Shown piece by piece: positions 7,992-16,224 of a stretch of DNA of 64,000 nt. The notes below the pieces were generated by a model. It was not told the origin of the DNA and did not search any database. It saw only the letters and a list, made by a program, of their open reading frames with translations. The stretch is from Nonomuraea africana (GTDB lineage Bacteria > Actinomycetota > Actinomycetes > Streptosporangiales > Streptosporangiaceae). The position numbers and the translations under genes are program-made. The stretch spans positions 5,518,001-5,582,000 of the forward strand of contig NZ_JADBEF010000001.1 in assembly GCF_014873535.1 (NCBI RefSeq). The letters run 5' to 3'. Each line of letters opens with the position of its first letter. Positions within the stretch are counted from its first letter, which is position 1.

Positions 7992-9014
7992 TCAGAAGAC
8001 CGGGATGATCTCCTCGGGGTCGAGGAAGTCGACGGTGACGCCCTCGATGTCCAGCTCCGGGATCGCCGGGAACTCGATCCCCCACCGTTCGACGATCGCG
8101 CGGATCCGCGCCATCGCCACCCGCCAGTTCTCCGCCTGCTCCTCGTACGACAGCACCCCGAGCCCGGCCGACCTAGCGTGGTCCATGAGCACCCGGTGGT
8201 TGTCCAGGAAGTACGGCGGAAGCTCCCAGAACCCCTCCGGCGGCTCCCAGAGGATCATCGACAGGAACACGAACCCGGCCCGGAGCTGCCGGGTGATGAG
8301 CGAGCGGACGTCGTCGGTGAGTCCCGGCCACTCGTTCTCCAGAATCGTCATGCAAATCTGTAGATGTCGGGACTCGTCGCGGCCGATGCGCTGGAACATC
8401 TCGCTGAACACCGGATGCCGGGTCCCCGACGCCATCCCCCTGAACAGGGTGGACGCCGCCATCTCGCCCATCATGAACGAGGTGAAGAGCACGGGCAGCG
8501 AGTACTTCCCCACCGCCGAGGTGTAGCCCGTCCAGTACCGCCCGCCGTTGTGGTACAGCCAGCCGATGTTGTTGTGCGCCGCCTTCTCCAGGTCGGTGAC
8601 GGGCGTCCAGTCGAGCGGCCCGCCCGGCCACAGCTTGGCGATGGTCCGCTGGCAGCACTCCTCGTGGTTCATCTCGTCCCTGGTGATCGAGAAGAAGCAC
8701 TTGCGGACGGGATCCTCCTCGTGCTTCTCGAACGCCTGGATGGTGGCCCGGGCGAAGACCGCGGGCCCCGAGGCGTCGAAGTTGGCCAGGACGGCGAACC
8801 AGTACATGATCCCCAGACGCTGCTCGACCGTGAAGTCGTCGGGGGAGAGTCCGTCCCACGGCAGGTCGGCCGGGTTCCAGACCATGCGCTTGGACTTCTC
8901 GTAGATCGCCGCCAGCTTCTCGGTCTCGACCCGCCACTCCATCGGATAGATGTTCGGCTGGGGGATCTCGGGCGCTGGCCAGAATCCGCCTTCGGGGATC
9001 GTGAGGTCGGCCAT
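7992..9014 (-). CDS. ferritin-like diiron protein
   Basis: 340 residues starting MADLTIPEGG; this ATG is preferred over an in-frame start 17 codons upstream because AGGAGGTG lies just before it. It is helix-rich with two E-x-x-H iron-binding motifs, E114-MN-H117 (DEMNHEE) and E214-SR-H217 (RDESRH), and E184 in MMGEMAAST as a further likely ligand, the pattern of ribonucleotide-reductase R2-like/ferritin-like carboxylate diiron proteins. Known relatives are oxidases, N-oxygenases or desaturases; the substrate is unknown. It stands alone between the ASCH and EamA genes. Confidence 0.8.
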   Translation of the reverse strand: MADLTIPEGGFWPAPEIPQPNIYPMEWRVETEKLAAIYEKSKRMVWNPADLPWDGLSPDDFTVEQRLGIMYWFAVLANFDASGPAVFARATIQAFEKHEEDPVRKCFFSITRDEMNHEECCQRTIAKLWPGGPLDWTPVTDLEKAAHNNIGWLYHNGGRYWTGYTSAVGKYSLPVLFTSFMMGEMAASTLFRGMASGTRHPVFSEMFQRIGRDESRHLQICMTILENEWPGLTDDVRSLITRQLRAGFVFLSMILWEPPEGFWELPPYFLDNHRVLMDHARSAGLGVLSYEEQAENWRVAMARIRAIVERWGIEFPAIPELDIEGVTVDFLDPEEIIPVF

Positions 9015-9068
9015 GTTTGTGACACCTCCTGCCCCCATCCTGCGCTGAGGTGTCACGTCTTTCAAGGA

Positions 9069-9995
9069 CTACGTACGGCTTCGCTGCGTCACGGCCACGC
9101 AAACCAGGACGGCGAGCGCGCCGAGCACCGTGGCGATGCCGTACCTCTCGCCCATGAGCAGCCACGCCCACACCAGCGTGAGCAGCGGCTGGGTGAGCTG
9201 GGTCTGTCCCGCGCGGGCGATGCCGCCCTGCGCGAGGCCCGCGTACCAGGGGATGAATCCGAGGAACATCGAGATGAGCCCGACGTAGAGGAAGCCGCCT
9301 ACGGAGGCCGGGGTGAAGGTGAGCGGGGTCATGACGCCGAGCGCCACCGAGACGGGCAGCGTCACGGGGAGCGACAGCACCAGGGCGTACGAGATGACGT
9401 GCCAGCCCGGCGTCGAACGGGCCAGGCGGCCGCCCTCGGTGTAGCCGAGCGCCGCCGAGAGGAGGGCGGCCACGAGCAGCAGGTCGGCCAGGGAGAGGCT
9501 GCCGCCGCCCTGCGAGACGGTGAAGACGGTGATCGCGACGGCTCCGGCCGTACAGGCGGCCCAGAACAGCGGGCGCGGGCGCTCGCCCGCGCGCAGGACG
9601 GCGAAGGCGGCGGTCGCGGCGGGCAGCAGCCCGATCACGACCGCCGAGTGGGCCGTGCTCGCGCCCAGGTGCAGGGCCAGACCGCTGAAGACGGGGAAGC
9701 CGAAGACCACCCCGAGCGAGATGAGGGCGTAGGAGCCCCATTGCGAGCGCGGCGGCAGGAGCGGTACCCGCGCCGCGCGGAGACAGACCAGCGCGACGAT
9801 CCCGGCCAGGAGGGCACGGCCGACGGCCACCAGCCACGGGTCGAATCCGCGCATCGCGAAAACGGTGGCAGGAAAGGAGCCGGAGAAGGCCAGCACGCCG
9901 ACGAAGGCGAGAGCGGAGCCCTTCAGCTCGTCGCTCCTGATCGCGAGGGGAACCGCTACTCCGCCAGTGGCGATAGCGCTATTCTTGTCTCTCAT
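9069..9995 (-). CDS. EamA/DMT-family transporter
   Basis: 308 residues with ten predicted hydrophobic helices in two EamA halves, as expected for a drug/metabolite exporter (motifs LGVVFGFPVFSGLALHLGA in half one, GFIPWYAGLAQGGIARAG and LTLVWAWLLMGERYG in half two). It is divergent from a MocR regulator, a common pairing in which the regulator senses an amine or amino-acid-like ligand and controls the exporter. The ATG start shares the four bases CATG with the regulator's ATG, so its mRNA is probably leaderless (TATCGT hexamer on the minus strand at 10006-10001). Confidence 0.88.
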   Translation of the reverse strand: MRDKNSAIATGGVAVPLAIRSDELKGSALAFVGVLAFSGSFPATVFAMRGFDPWLVAVGRALLAGIVALVCLRAARVPLLPPRSQWGSYALISLGVVFGFPVFSGLALHLGASTAHSAVVIGLLPAATAAFAVLRAGERPRPLFWAACTAGAVAITVFTVSQGGGSLSLADLLLVAALLSAALGYTEGGRLARSTPGWHVISYALVLSLPVTLPVSVALGVMTPLTFTPASVGGFLYVGLISMFLGFIPWYAGLAQGGIARAGQTQLTQPLLTLVWAWLLMGERYGIATVLGALAVLVCVAVTQRSRT

Positions 9996-10016
9996 GAAAG
10001 ACGATAGCAGTATCGT
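9973..10016. promoter_or_regulatory. double palindromic operator of the EamA/mocR divergent pair
   Basis: Two palindromes flank the shared start: ATAGCGCTAT at 9973-9982 and ACGATA-GCAG-TATCGT at 10001-10016. Their centres are 31 bp apart, close to three helical turns. Each overlaps a possible -10 hexamer: TATTCT at 9980-9985 for mocR, TATCGT on the minus strand for eamA. This fits a MocR dimer binding both sites on one DNA face. Confidence 0.7.
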
Positions 10017-11406
10017 CCTGCTCGCCGCGACGCTGCGTCAGGAGATCGCCGGGAAACGGCCGGGCGACCGGCTGCCCTCCAGCAGGGAGCTCATGCGCCG
10101 TCATGGGGTCAGCCCGGTCACCGTGTCGCGGGCGATCGGGCAGCTCGCCGCCGAGGGCAGGGTGGTCACCAGGCCCGGCAGCGGCGCCTTCGTCGCCGCC
10201 GCGACGCCCTCCCTCGCGGAGGTGGCCGACCTCTCGTGGCAGACCGTCGCGCTCGGCGACCGCGTCGTCGACGACTCGGGGGTGACGGCGCTGCTCACCG
10301 CGCCGCCCGACGACGTCATCCCGTTGACGGGCGGCTACCTCAACCCCGCCATGCGTCCCGACAGGCAGCTGGCCGCGGCGGCCGTACGGGCCGTCAAACG
10401 CCCCGACGCCTGGGCGATGCCCCCGCTGACCGGGCTCAAGGAGCTGCGCGGCTGGTTCGCCAGGCAGGCGGGCGGCGACGTGACGGCGGCCGACGCCCTC
10501 ATCGTCAGCGGCGGTCAGGCCGCGCTCAGCCACGCCTTCCGCGCGCTGGCCGCGCCCGGCACGCACGTGCTGGTCGAGACACCGACCTATCCGGGGGCGC
10601 TGGCGGCGGCCAAGGCCGCGGGCCTGCGCACGACGGCGGTACCGATGGATCGCGACGGCGTGCTGCCCGACCTGCTGGCCGAGGCGTTCGCGGTGACCGG
10701 CGCGCGGGTCTTCTACAGCCAGCCCGCGCTGCACAACCCCACGGGCGCCACCCTTTCCGCCGAGCGCAGACAGCAGGTGCTCCAGATCGCCAGGGCCAAC
10801 AACGCGTTCGTGATCGAGGACGACTACGCCCGCTTCCTCACCGCCCAGGCGCCCACCCCGATGGTGGCGCTCGACCGGTACGGCACGGTCGTCCACATCA
10901 GCTCCCTCACCAAGATCCTCGCCCCGAGCCTGCGGCTGGCCGCCGTGATCGCCCGCGGCCCCGCCGCGCACCGGCTGCGGGCCAGCCAGCTGGTGGAGTC
11001 GTTCTTCGTGGCCAGGCCGTTGCAGGAGACGGCGCTGGAGTTCGTCGGCTCGCCGTCGTGGCCCCGTCACCTGTCCTCCGTCCACGCCGAGCTGACCACC
11101 CGCCGCGACGCACTGGCGGCCGCGCTGCTCTCCCTGCTGCCCGGCGCCGAGCCGCACCTGATCCCGCGCGGCGGCCTGCACCTGTGGGTACGGCTGCCGC
11201 CGCACGTCGACGAGGCGGCGCTGGTGGAGGCGGCGCGCGGGAACGGCGTCCAGGTCAGCCCGGGGCGGATCTACTACCCCTCCGAGCCACCGGGGCCGCG
11301 CGTCCGCGTCACGCACAGCGCCGCCACGCACCTCGCCGAGCTCGCCGAAGGCGTACGGCGGCTGGCCGAGGCGTACGCTGGTCTCAGCGAAGCGCCCACC
11401 ACCTGA
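9994..11406 (+). CDS. MocR-type regulator: GntR winged helix fused to a PLP fold-type I aminotransferase-like domain
   Basis: 470 residues. Residues 1-70 are a GntR winged helix (LPSSRELMRRHGVSPVTVSR). Residues 100-470 are aminotransferase-like with HNPTG (247-251), EDDYAR (275-280) and the PLP Lys307 in SSLTKILAPSLRL, so cofactor binding is expected. MocR proteins bind PLP adducts and activate or repress a neighbouring gene, here the divergent EamA exporter. Start chosen at MKDDSSIVLL: the upstream extension would run antisense through the exporter, whereas this ATG leaves a leaderless promoter (TATTCT eight bases before it). Confidence 0.9.
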   Translation: MKDDSSIVLLAATLRQEIAGKRPGDRLPSSRELMRRHGVSPVTVSRAIGQLAAEGRVVTRPGSGAFVAAATPSLAEVADLSWQTVALGDRVVDDSGVTALLTAPPDDVIPLTGGYLNPAMRPDRQLAAAAVRAVKRPDAWAMPPLTGLKELRGWFARQAGGDVTAADALIVSGGQAALSHAFRALAAPGTHVLVETPTYPGALAAAKAAGLRTTAVPMDRDGVLPDLLAEAFAVTGARVFYSQPALHNPTGATLSAERRQQVLQIARANNAFVIEDDYARFLTAQAPTPMVALDRYGTVVHISSLTKILAPSLRLAAVIARGPAAHRLRASQLVESFFVARPLQETALEFVGSPSWPRHLSSVHAELTTRRDALAAALLSLLPGAEPHLIPRGGLHLWVRLPPHVDEAALVEAARGNGVQVSPGRIYYPSEPPGPRVRVTHSAATHLAELAEGVRRLAEAYAGLSEAPTT

Positions 11407-11557
11407 GCAGGCCCACGACCCGCGCGGGAAACCGGACGAAGACCCTTCGTTATCGAGCCAGGCGTCATCGCGAGCCCCCAATCACCGATACGGTGTAACA
11501 CGTGCCCCCGAGATCCTCCGGTCGCGGGCACAACGGCAGGCGAAGGAGCGGGCCGAG

Positions 11558-12166
11558 ATGGCAGACGTAGGCGTCCGGGCGGCCCGGCGCGAGGATGTGC
11601 TCCAGGTTGCGAACACTCAGGTCCGCGCCTGGCGCTACGGCTACAGGGAGTTCCTCCCCGAGGGGCCCCTTGAGCAGATGACCGGCCCCGCGGCCGAGAA
11701 GATGTGGCTGCGCCAGTGGGACGAGGCGATCGTCGCGCCTCCCACGCGCATGCACCGCGTGCTGGTGGCCGTGGAGACGATCCTCGACACCGAGGGTTTT
11801 CCCGCGCTCGGCCAGGGCGGCGTCAACGTCACGGCGACGCCGCGCGGTGGTGAGCGGGTGGTCGGCCTGGCCTCCCACGCTCCCGCCGAAGACCCCGACC
11901 TCGACCCCACGGTGACGGCCGAGATGCTGACACTGCTGGTCGACCCCGACTTCGTCCGGCGCGGGCACGGCAGCCGCCTGCTCAACGCCACCGTCGACTA
12001 CCTGCGCGAAGACGGCTTCCGCCAGATCGTCACGTGGGTGTTCGCCGAGAACTACGCGGTGCTCGGATTCCTCGAGTCGGCGGGCTGGGGCGAGGACATG
12101 GCCGAACGCGTGCTCGACATGGGCCGTCCGATCCGGATGGTCAGGCTCACGACGGACATCAGCTGA
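11558..12166 (+). CDS. GNAT-family N-acetyltransferase
   Basis: 202 residues. The acetyl-CoA-binding motif A appears as EMLTLLVDPDFVRRGHGSRL, followed by QIVTWVFAENYAVLGFLESAGW, the usual beta-5/alpha-4 region of GNAT enzymes. The N-terminal TQVRAWRYGYREFLP stretch is typical of acetyltransferases of unknown substrate. Its TGA overlaps the ATG of menA by one base (TGATG), so the two are translationally coupled, which is suggestive but does not show a role in menaquinone synthesis. Confidence 0.85.
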   Translation: MADVGVRAARREDVLQVANTQVRAWRYGYREFLPEGPLEQMTGPAAEKMWLRQWDEAIVAPPTRMHRVLVAVETILDTEGFPALGQGGVNVTATPRGGERVVGLASHAPAEDPDLDPTVTAEMLTLLVDPDFVRRGHGSRLLNATVDYLREDGFRQIVTWVFAENYAVLGFLESAGWGEDMAERVLDMGRPIRMVRLTTDIS

Positions 12167-13041
12167 TGGCCGCACTGAACCAGTGGGTGGCCGGTGCGCG
12201 CCCGCGCACCCTGCCCAATGCGATCGTGCCCGTGATGGTCGGCACCGGGCTGGCGATCGGCGAGGGCGGCGCCATCTGGTGGCGGGCCGTGGTGGCCCTG
12301 CTGGTGGCGCTGCTGCTGCAGATCGGCGTCAACTACGCCAACGACTACAGCGACGGCATCCGCGGCACCGACGACGCGCGGGTCGGCCCGATGCGCCTGG
12401 TCGGCTCCGGCGCCGCCGCGCCCCGCGAGGTGCTGGCCGCCGCGCTCGGCAGCTTCGCCGCCGCCGCGGTCCTCGGCCTGATCCTGGTGGTCGCCACGCA
12501 GGCCTGGTGGATCCTCCTGGTCGGCGCGGCGGCGATCGCCGCCGCCTGGTTCTACACCGGCGGCAAGAGCCCGTACGGCTACCGCGCGCTCGGCGAACTG
12601 GCGGTCTTCGTCTTCTTCGGCGTCGTCCCCGTCGTCGGCACCGCCTTCGTGCAGACCGAACAGCTCTCGTGGACGGCACTGGCCGCCTCGGTCCCGATCG
12701 GCCTGCTGTCGTGCTCGATGCTGGTCGTCAACAACCTGCGCGACGTCGTCACCGACGCCCCCGCGGGCAAGCGCACGCTGGCCGTGGTGCTCGGCGCCAC
12801 CAGGACCCGCACGCTCTACACCGCCTGCCTCACCCTGCCCTTCGTGATCGCGCTGCTGCTGATCCCCGTCACGCCGTTCGCCGCGCTGGCCGTGCTCGCG
12901 GCCCCGCTGGCGATCGGCCCGATCAAGACGGTGCTGGCGGGCGCCACGGGCCCCGCGCTGATCGGCGTGCTCCAGGCGACGGGCAAGCTCCAGATGGCCT
13001 ACGGCCTGCTGTTCGCCATCGGCTTGGCGATCACCTTGTAG
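12166..13041 (+). CDS. menA: 1,4-dihydroxy-2-naphthoate polyprenyltransferase
   Basis: 291 residues, integral membrane UbiA-superfamily enzyme that prenylates DHNA to demethylmenaquinone. Seen are the first Asp-rich motif NYANDYSDGIRGTDDARVGP (57-76), the second NNLRDVVTDAPAGKRTLAV, and about eight hydrophobic helices. Start MAALNQWVAGARPRTLP is chosen because it gives the family N-terminus and couples to the preceding GNAT stop; the longer frame is out of family. No other men genes are in the window. Confidence 0.95.
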   Translation: MAALNQWVAGARPRTLPNAIVPVMVGTGLAIGEGGAIWWRAVVALLVALLLQIGVNYANDYSDGIRGTDDARVGPMRLVGSGAAAPREVLAAALGSFAAAAVLGLILVVATQAWWILLVGAAAIAAAWFYTGGKSPYGYRALGELAVFVFFGVVPVVGTAFVQTEQLSWTALAASVPIGLLSCSMLVVNNLRDVVTDAPAGKRTLAVVLGATRTRTLYTACLTLPFVIALLLIPVTPFAALAVLAAPLAIGPIKTVLAGATGPALIGVLQATGKLQMAYGLLFAIGLAITL

Positions 13042-13107
13042 GCGGATACAAACCGGCGCCCCGATCTCGTATGCGCGAATAAACGGCCTGGTCAGCCCCC
13101 TCTGCTT

Positions 13108-13135
13108 CACTGAGTCCAGATATCTGGTGACAGTG
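13108..13135. promoter_or_regulatory. palindromic operator upstream of the adenine operon
   Basis: Perfect 12-bp palindrome CCAGATATCTGG at 13116-13127, flanked by a second inverted pair CACTG (13108-13112) and CAGTG (13131-13135). It ends 12 bp before the permease start, so a bound protein would cover the promoter/RBS. AGTGAGGGGA at 13132-13141 is the likely ribosome-binding region. Confidence 0.6.
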
Positions 13136-13146
13136 AGGGGACCCCC

Positions 13147-14496
13147 ATGGAGCAACGCGGGATCGAGCTGGTTCCTGCGAGCGAGCGGTACGGCCGCCCG
13201 CGCGACCTGCTCTTCCTCTGGGCCGGCACGACCACCACGGTCTTCACGGTCGTCTACGGCACGATCGTGGTCGCCATGGGGCTCAGCTTCTGGCAGGCCG
13301 TCGCCGCCATCGTGATCGGCAACCTGCTGGCCTTCCCCCTGGTCGGGTTCAGCAGCATCCAGGGCATGCAGCACGGCACCTCGACGATGGCCATCTCCCG
13401 CGCCGCCTACGGCAACAAGGGTGCCCGTGTGCTCGGCTTCTTCGGCTGGCTGAACATGGTCGGCTTCGAGGCCGGCGGCATGGTGATGATCACCCTGGCC
13501 GGTCTCACGCTGCTGAAGCAGGCGGGCGTGGAGGGCGAGGGCCTCGGGCTGAAGGTGGCGATCGTGCTGATCGCCGCGGTCATCCAGCTGATCCTGCCGC
13601 TGATCGGGCACGCCGCGGTGATGAAGGCGCAGAAGTACCTGACCTGGGTGTTCGTGGCGATGTTCGTCGTCATGGCGGTACTGGTCACGCCCAAGGCCGA
13701 CCTGTCGGCGGGCGGCTCGGCCGACTTCGCCACATTCACGCTGGCGGTCATGCTGGTGATGTCGGGCGGCGGCCTGTCGTGGGCGCCCCTCGGCGGTGAC
13801 TACTCGCGCTACCTGCCCGTCGACTCCTCCAGGAAGGCCGTCTTCGGCTGGGCCTTCCTCGGCGGCTTCGTCCCGTACATCGTGCTGATGATCCTGGGCG
13901 CGGCGGTCGCGACCGTCGTCACCAACGCCAGCGACCCGATCTCCGGCCTGCCCGAGGCGCTGCCCTCCTGGTTCGTGGTGCCCTACCTGCTGCTGACCGT
14001 GGTCACCCTGTTCGCTGCCAACACCACCGACCTGTACTCCTCGGGGCTGAACCTGCAGGCCGCGGGCATCAGGATCAAGCGCTGGGCCGCGGTCGTCCTC
14101 GACCTGATCTTCTGCGTGATCATCACGTTCGTCGCCATCACCTCCGACTCGTTCAACACGATGCTCAACGCCTTCCTCGGGCTGGTCGTCGTCTGGCTGG
14201 CGCCCTGGGCGGGCATCTACGTCACCGACTGGCTGCGCCGCAAGGGCGTCTACGACGCCGCCGCGCTGTTCGACGAGAGCGGTCCCGGCCAGATCCGCTG
14301 GGCGGGCCTGATCGCGCAGGCGGTCGGCATGGTGGCCGCCGGGCTCTGGCTCAACTCCAGCGTCTACGTCGGCTGGCTGTCCAGCGCCACCGGAGGCTCC
14401 GACTTCAGCATCTTCGCCGGCTTCGTCGTCGCCGGCCTCGTCTACGCCGCCCTGGACCGTCGCCCGGTCCCCGTCAAGGAGCTCGCCCATGCATGA
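13147..14496 (+). CDS. NCS1-family nucleobase permease (cytosine/purine type)
   Basis: 449 residues with about twelve hydrophobic segments and a short N-terminal tail (ERYGRPRDLLFLWAG), as in CodB-like NCS1 cation symporters. GGGLSWAPLGGDYSRYLP and the LFAANTTDLYSSGLNLQA segment are characteristic of NCS1 substrate/cation sites. It is first gene of a three-gene operon and overlaps the next by 8 nt. With two purine deaminases downstream the likely cargo is adenine or a related purine. Confidence 0.9.
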   Translation: MEQRGIELVPASERYGRPRDLLFLWAGTTTTVFTVVYGTIVVAMGLSFWQAVAAIVIGNLLAFPLVGFSSIQGMQHGTSTMAISRAAYGNKGARVLGFFGWLNMVGFEAGGMVMITLAGLTLLKQAGVEGEGLGLKVAIVLIAAVIQLILPLIGHAAVMKAQKYLTWVFVAMFVVMAVLVTPKADLSAGGSADFATFTLAVMLVMSGGGLSWAPLGGDYSRYLPVDSSRKAVFGWAFLGGFVPYIVLMILGAAVATVVTNASDPISGLPEALPSWFVVPYLLLTVVTLFAANTTDLYSSGLNLQAAGIRIKRWAAVVLDLIFCVIITFVAITSDSFNTMLNAFLGLVVVWLAPWAGIYVTDWLRRKGVYDAAALFDESGPGQIRWAGLIAQAVGMVAAGLWLNSSVYVGWLSSATGGSDFSIFAGFVVAGLVYAALDRRPVPVKELAHA

Positions 14497-16222
14497 CCTG
14501 CTCGACGTGGCCTACGGCCGCAGGCCCGCCGACACGATCATCACGAACGGGGTGCTGGTCAACGTCCTGACCGGCGAGACCTACCCGGCCGAGATCGGCC
14601 TCAGCGGCGACCGGATCGCGGCGGTCGGGCCCGCCCTGGAGCGCGGCCCGGCCACACGGATCATCGACGCGCGCGGCGGCTACCTCGTGCCCGGCCTCAT
14701 CGACGGTCACCTGCACATCGAGTGCAGCAAGCTGTCCGTGACCAGCTTCGCCAACCTGGTCGTCCCCTTCGGCACCACCAGCGTGGTCTCCGGCCTGGAC
14801 CAGATCCTGGTGGCCGAGGGGCTGCCGGGCGTCCGCCAGGCCCTCGACGAGGCGGCCGCGACCAGCATGCGCATCTGGTGGGGCGCCCCCGCCAAGGCTC
14901 CCTACACCGTGCCACAGTCGACCGTCGGCCACACCTTCGGCCCCGACGAGCACCGCGTCGCCCACGAGTGGCCCGAGTGCGTGGGCATCTGGGAGACCGT
15001 CCAGGAGATGGTCGAGCACGGCGACCCCGCCGTGATGGAGGCGCTGGACCTCGCCCACCGTAGGCGGCTGCCGATCTTCGGCTGCGCGCCCCTGTCGGAC
15101 GCCCGCCGCATCGCGGGCCTGGCCGCCGCCGGCATCAGGCTTGACCACGAATCCTACTCCCACGAGGAGATGCTGGAGAAGCTGCGCCAGGGCATCTACG
15201 CGATCATCCGTGAGTCGTCGGTCGCGCACTTCCTGCAGGAGAACATCCAGGTCGTGGCCAAGGTCGGCGCCCGCAGGGTGGCCTTCTGCACCGACGACGT
15301 GCACGCTGCCGACGTGCTGGCGGGCGGGCACATGGACAAGCTGGTCCGGATGGCGATCAAGGCGGGCGTCGACCCGGTCACGGCGATCCAGATGGCCACC
15401 GTCAACTGCGCCGAGATGTACCGCATCGACGACCTGGTCGGCAGCATCGCCCCCGGCCGATTCGCCGACATCCTGATCGTCGAATCGTTGAACGATTTCA
15501 TCGTTCGCGAGGTCATCGCGGGCGGCCGCCTGGTCGCCCGCGACGGCGCCATGGTCGCGCCCGCCGTACCGCCGGCCAGGGGTGAGGTGCGGCCATTCCC
15601 CGTCCGCGAGATCACCGCCGACGACCTGGCGCTCCGCTCGGACGCCGACGAGGTCACCGTCCTCTCGCTGAACTTCACCGAGCAGGTCTTCGTCCGCAAG
15701 CGGCGCGACGTCCGGCTTCCCGTCATTGACGGGATCGTCGAGCCGTCCGTCGCCGACGACGCGCTGCTGGTCACCGTGGTCGAGAGGTACGGCAAGACGG
15801 GCAACAGGCCCGTCGCCGTCGTCAGCGGCATGGGCCTGCGGAAGGGCGCCATCGCCACCAGCGCCGCGCCCGACGACAACAACATCATCTGCGTCGGCGC
15901 CTCCCGCTCGGACATGGCGCTGGCGGTCAACGCCGTCTCCGCCATGGGCGGCGGTCAGGTCATCGTGGTGGACGGCGTCGTCGTGGAGTCGCTGCCGCTG
16001 CCTGTCGCCGGCATCGTCTCCGACCTGCCCGCGGCCGAGATGGCGGTGCTGGAGGAGCGGCTCGACGAGGTGGCCCGCTCGCTCGGCTGCACGCTGCCGG
16101 CGCCGCTCATGTACCTGTTCTTCCTGTCCATCACCGCGATCCCCGACTACGCCGTCACCGACCTCGGTCTGGTCGACTGCGTGCGGTTGGAGGTCGTCGA
16201 CCCGATCCTCACGGAGGCCTGA
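14489..16222 (+). CDS. divergent adenine-deaminase-family (COG1001) amidohydrolase
   Basis: 577 residues, the normal length and two-domain layout of Ade: an amidohydrolase barrel with H74-x-H76 (DGHLHIE), LDHES (219-222) and TDDVHAAD (268-275), then an Ade C-terminal domain (GMGLRKGAIATS, ASRSDMALAVNAVSAMGGG). Two conserved Ade signatures differ: the usual DPHEIANV is replaced by SGLDQILV (101-108), and the His in the usual DGHAPGL is Cys199 in FGCAPLSD. It may therefore deaminate another 6-substituted purine rather than adenine itself. Overlaps the permease by 8 nt; the second deaminase follows 2 nt later. Confidence 0.82.
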   Translation: MHDLLDVAYGRRPADTIITNGVLVNVLTGETYPAEIGLSGDRIAAVGPALERGPATRIIDARGGYLVPGLIDGHLHIECSKLSVTSFANLVVPFGTTSVVSGLDQILVAEGLPGVRQALDEAAATSMRIWWGAPAKAPYTVPQSTVGHTFGPDEHRVAHEWPECVGIWETVQEMVEHGDPAVMEALDLAHRRRLPIFGCAPLSDARRIAGLAAAGIRLDHESYSHEEMLEKLRQGIYAIIRESSVAHFLQENIQVVAKVGARRVAFCTDDVHAADVLAGGHMDKLVRMAIKAGVDPVTAIQMATVNCAEMYRIDDLVGSIAPGRFADILIVESLNDFIVREVIAGGRLVARDGAMVAPAVPPARGEVRPFPVREITADDLALRSDADEVTVLSLNFTEQVFVRKRRDVRLPVIDGIVEPSVADDALLVTVVERYGKTGNRPVAVVSGMGLRKGAIATSAAPDDNNIICVGASRSDMALAVNAVSAMGGGQVIVVDGVVVESLPLPVAGIVSDLPAAEMAVLEERLDEVARSLGCTLPAPLMYLFFLSITAIPDYAVTDLGLVDCVRLEVVDPILTEA

Positions 16223-16224
16223 TC

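Noticed and set aside
12052..14490. 812-codon minus-strand open frame opposite menA and the permease
   Set aside because: Low-complexity Asp/Gln/Gly/His composition typical of antisense frames. The plus-strand genes are clear membrane proteins.
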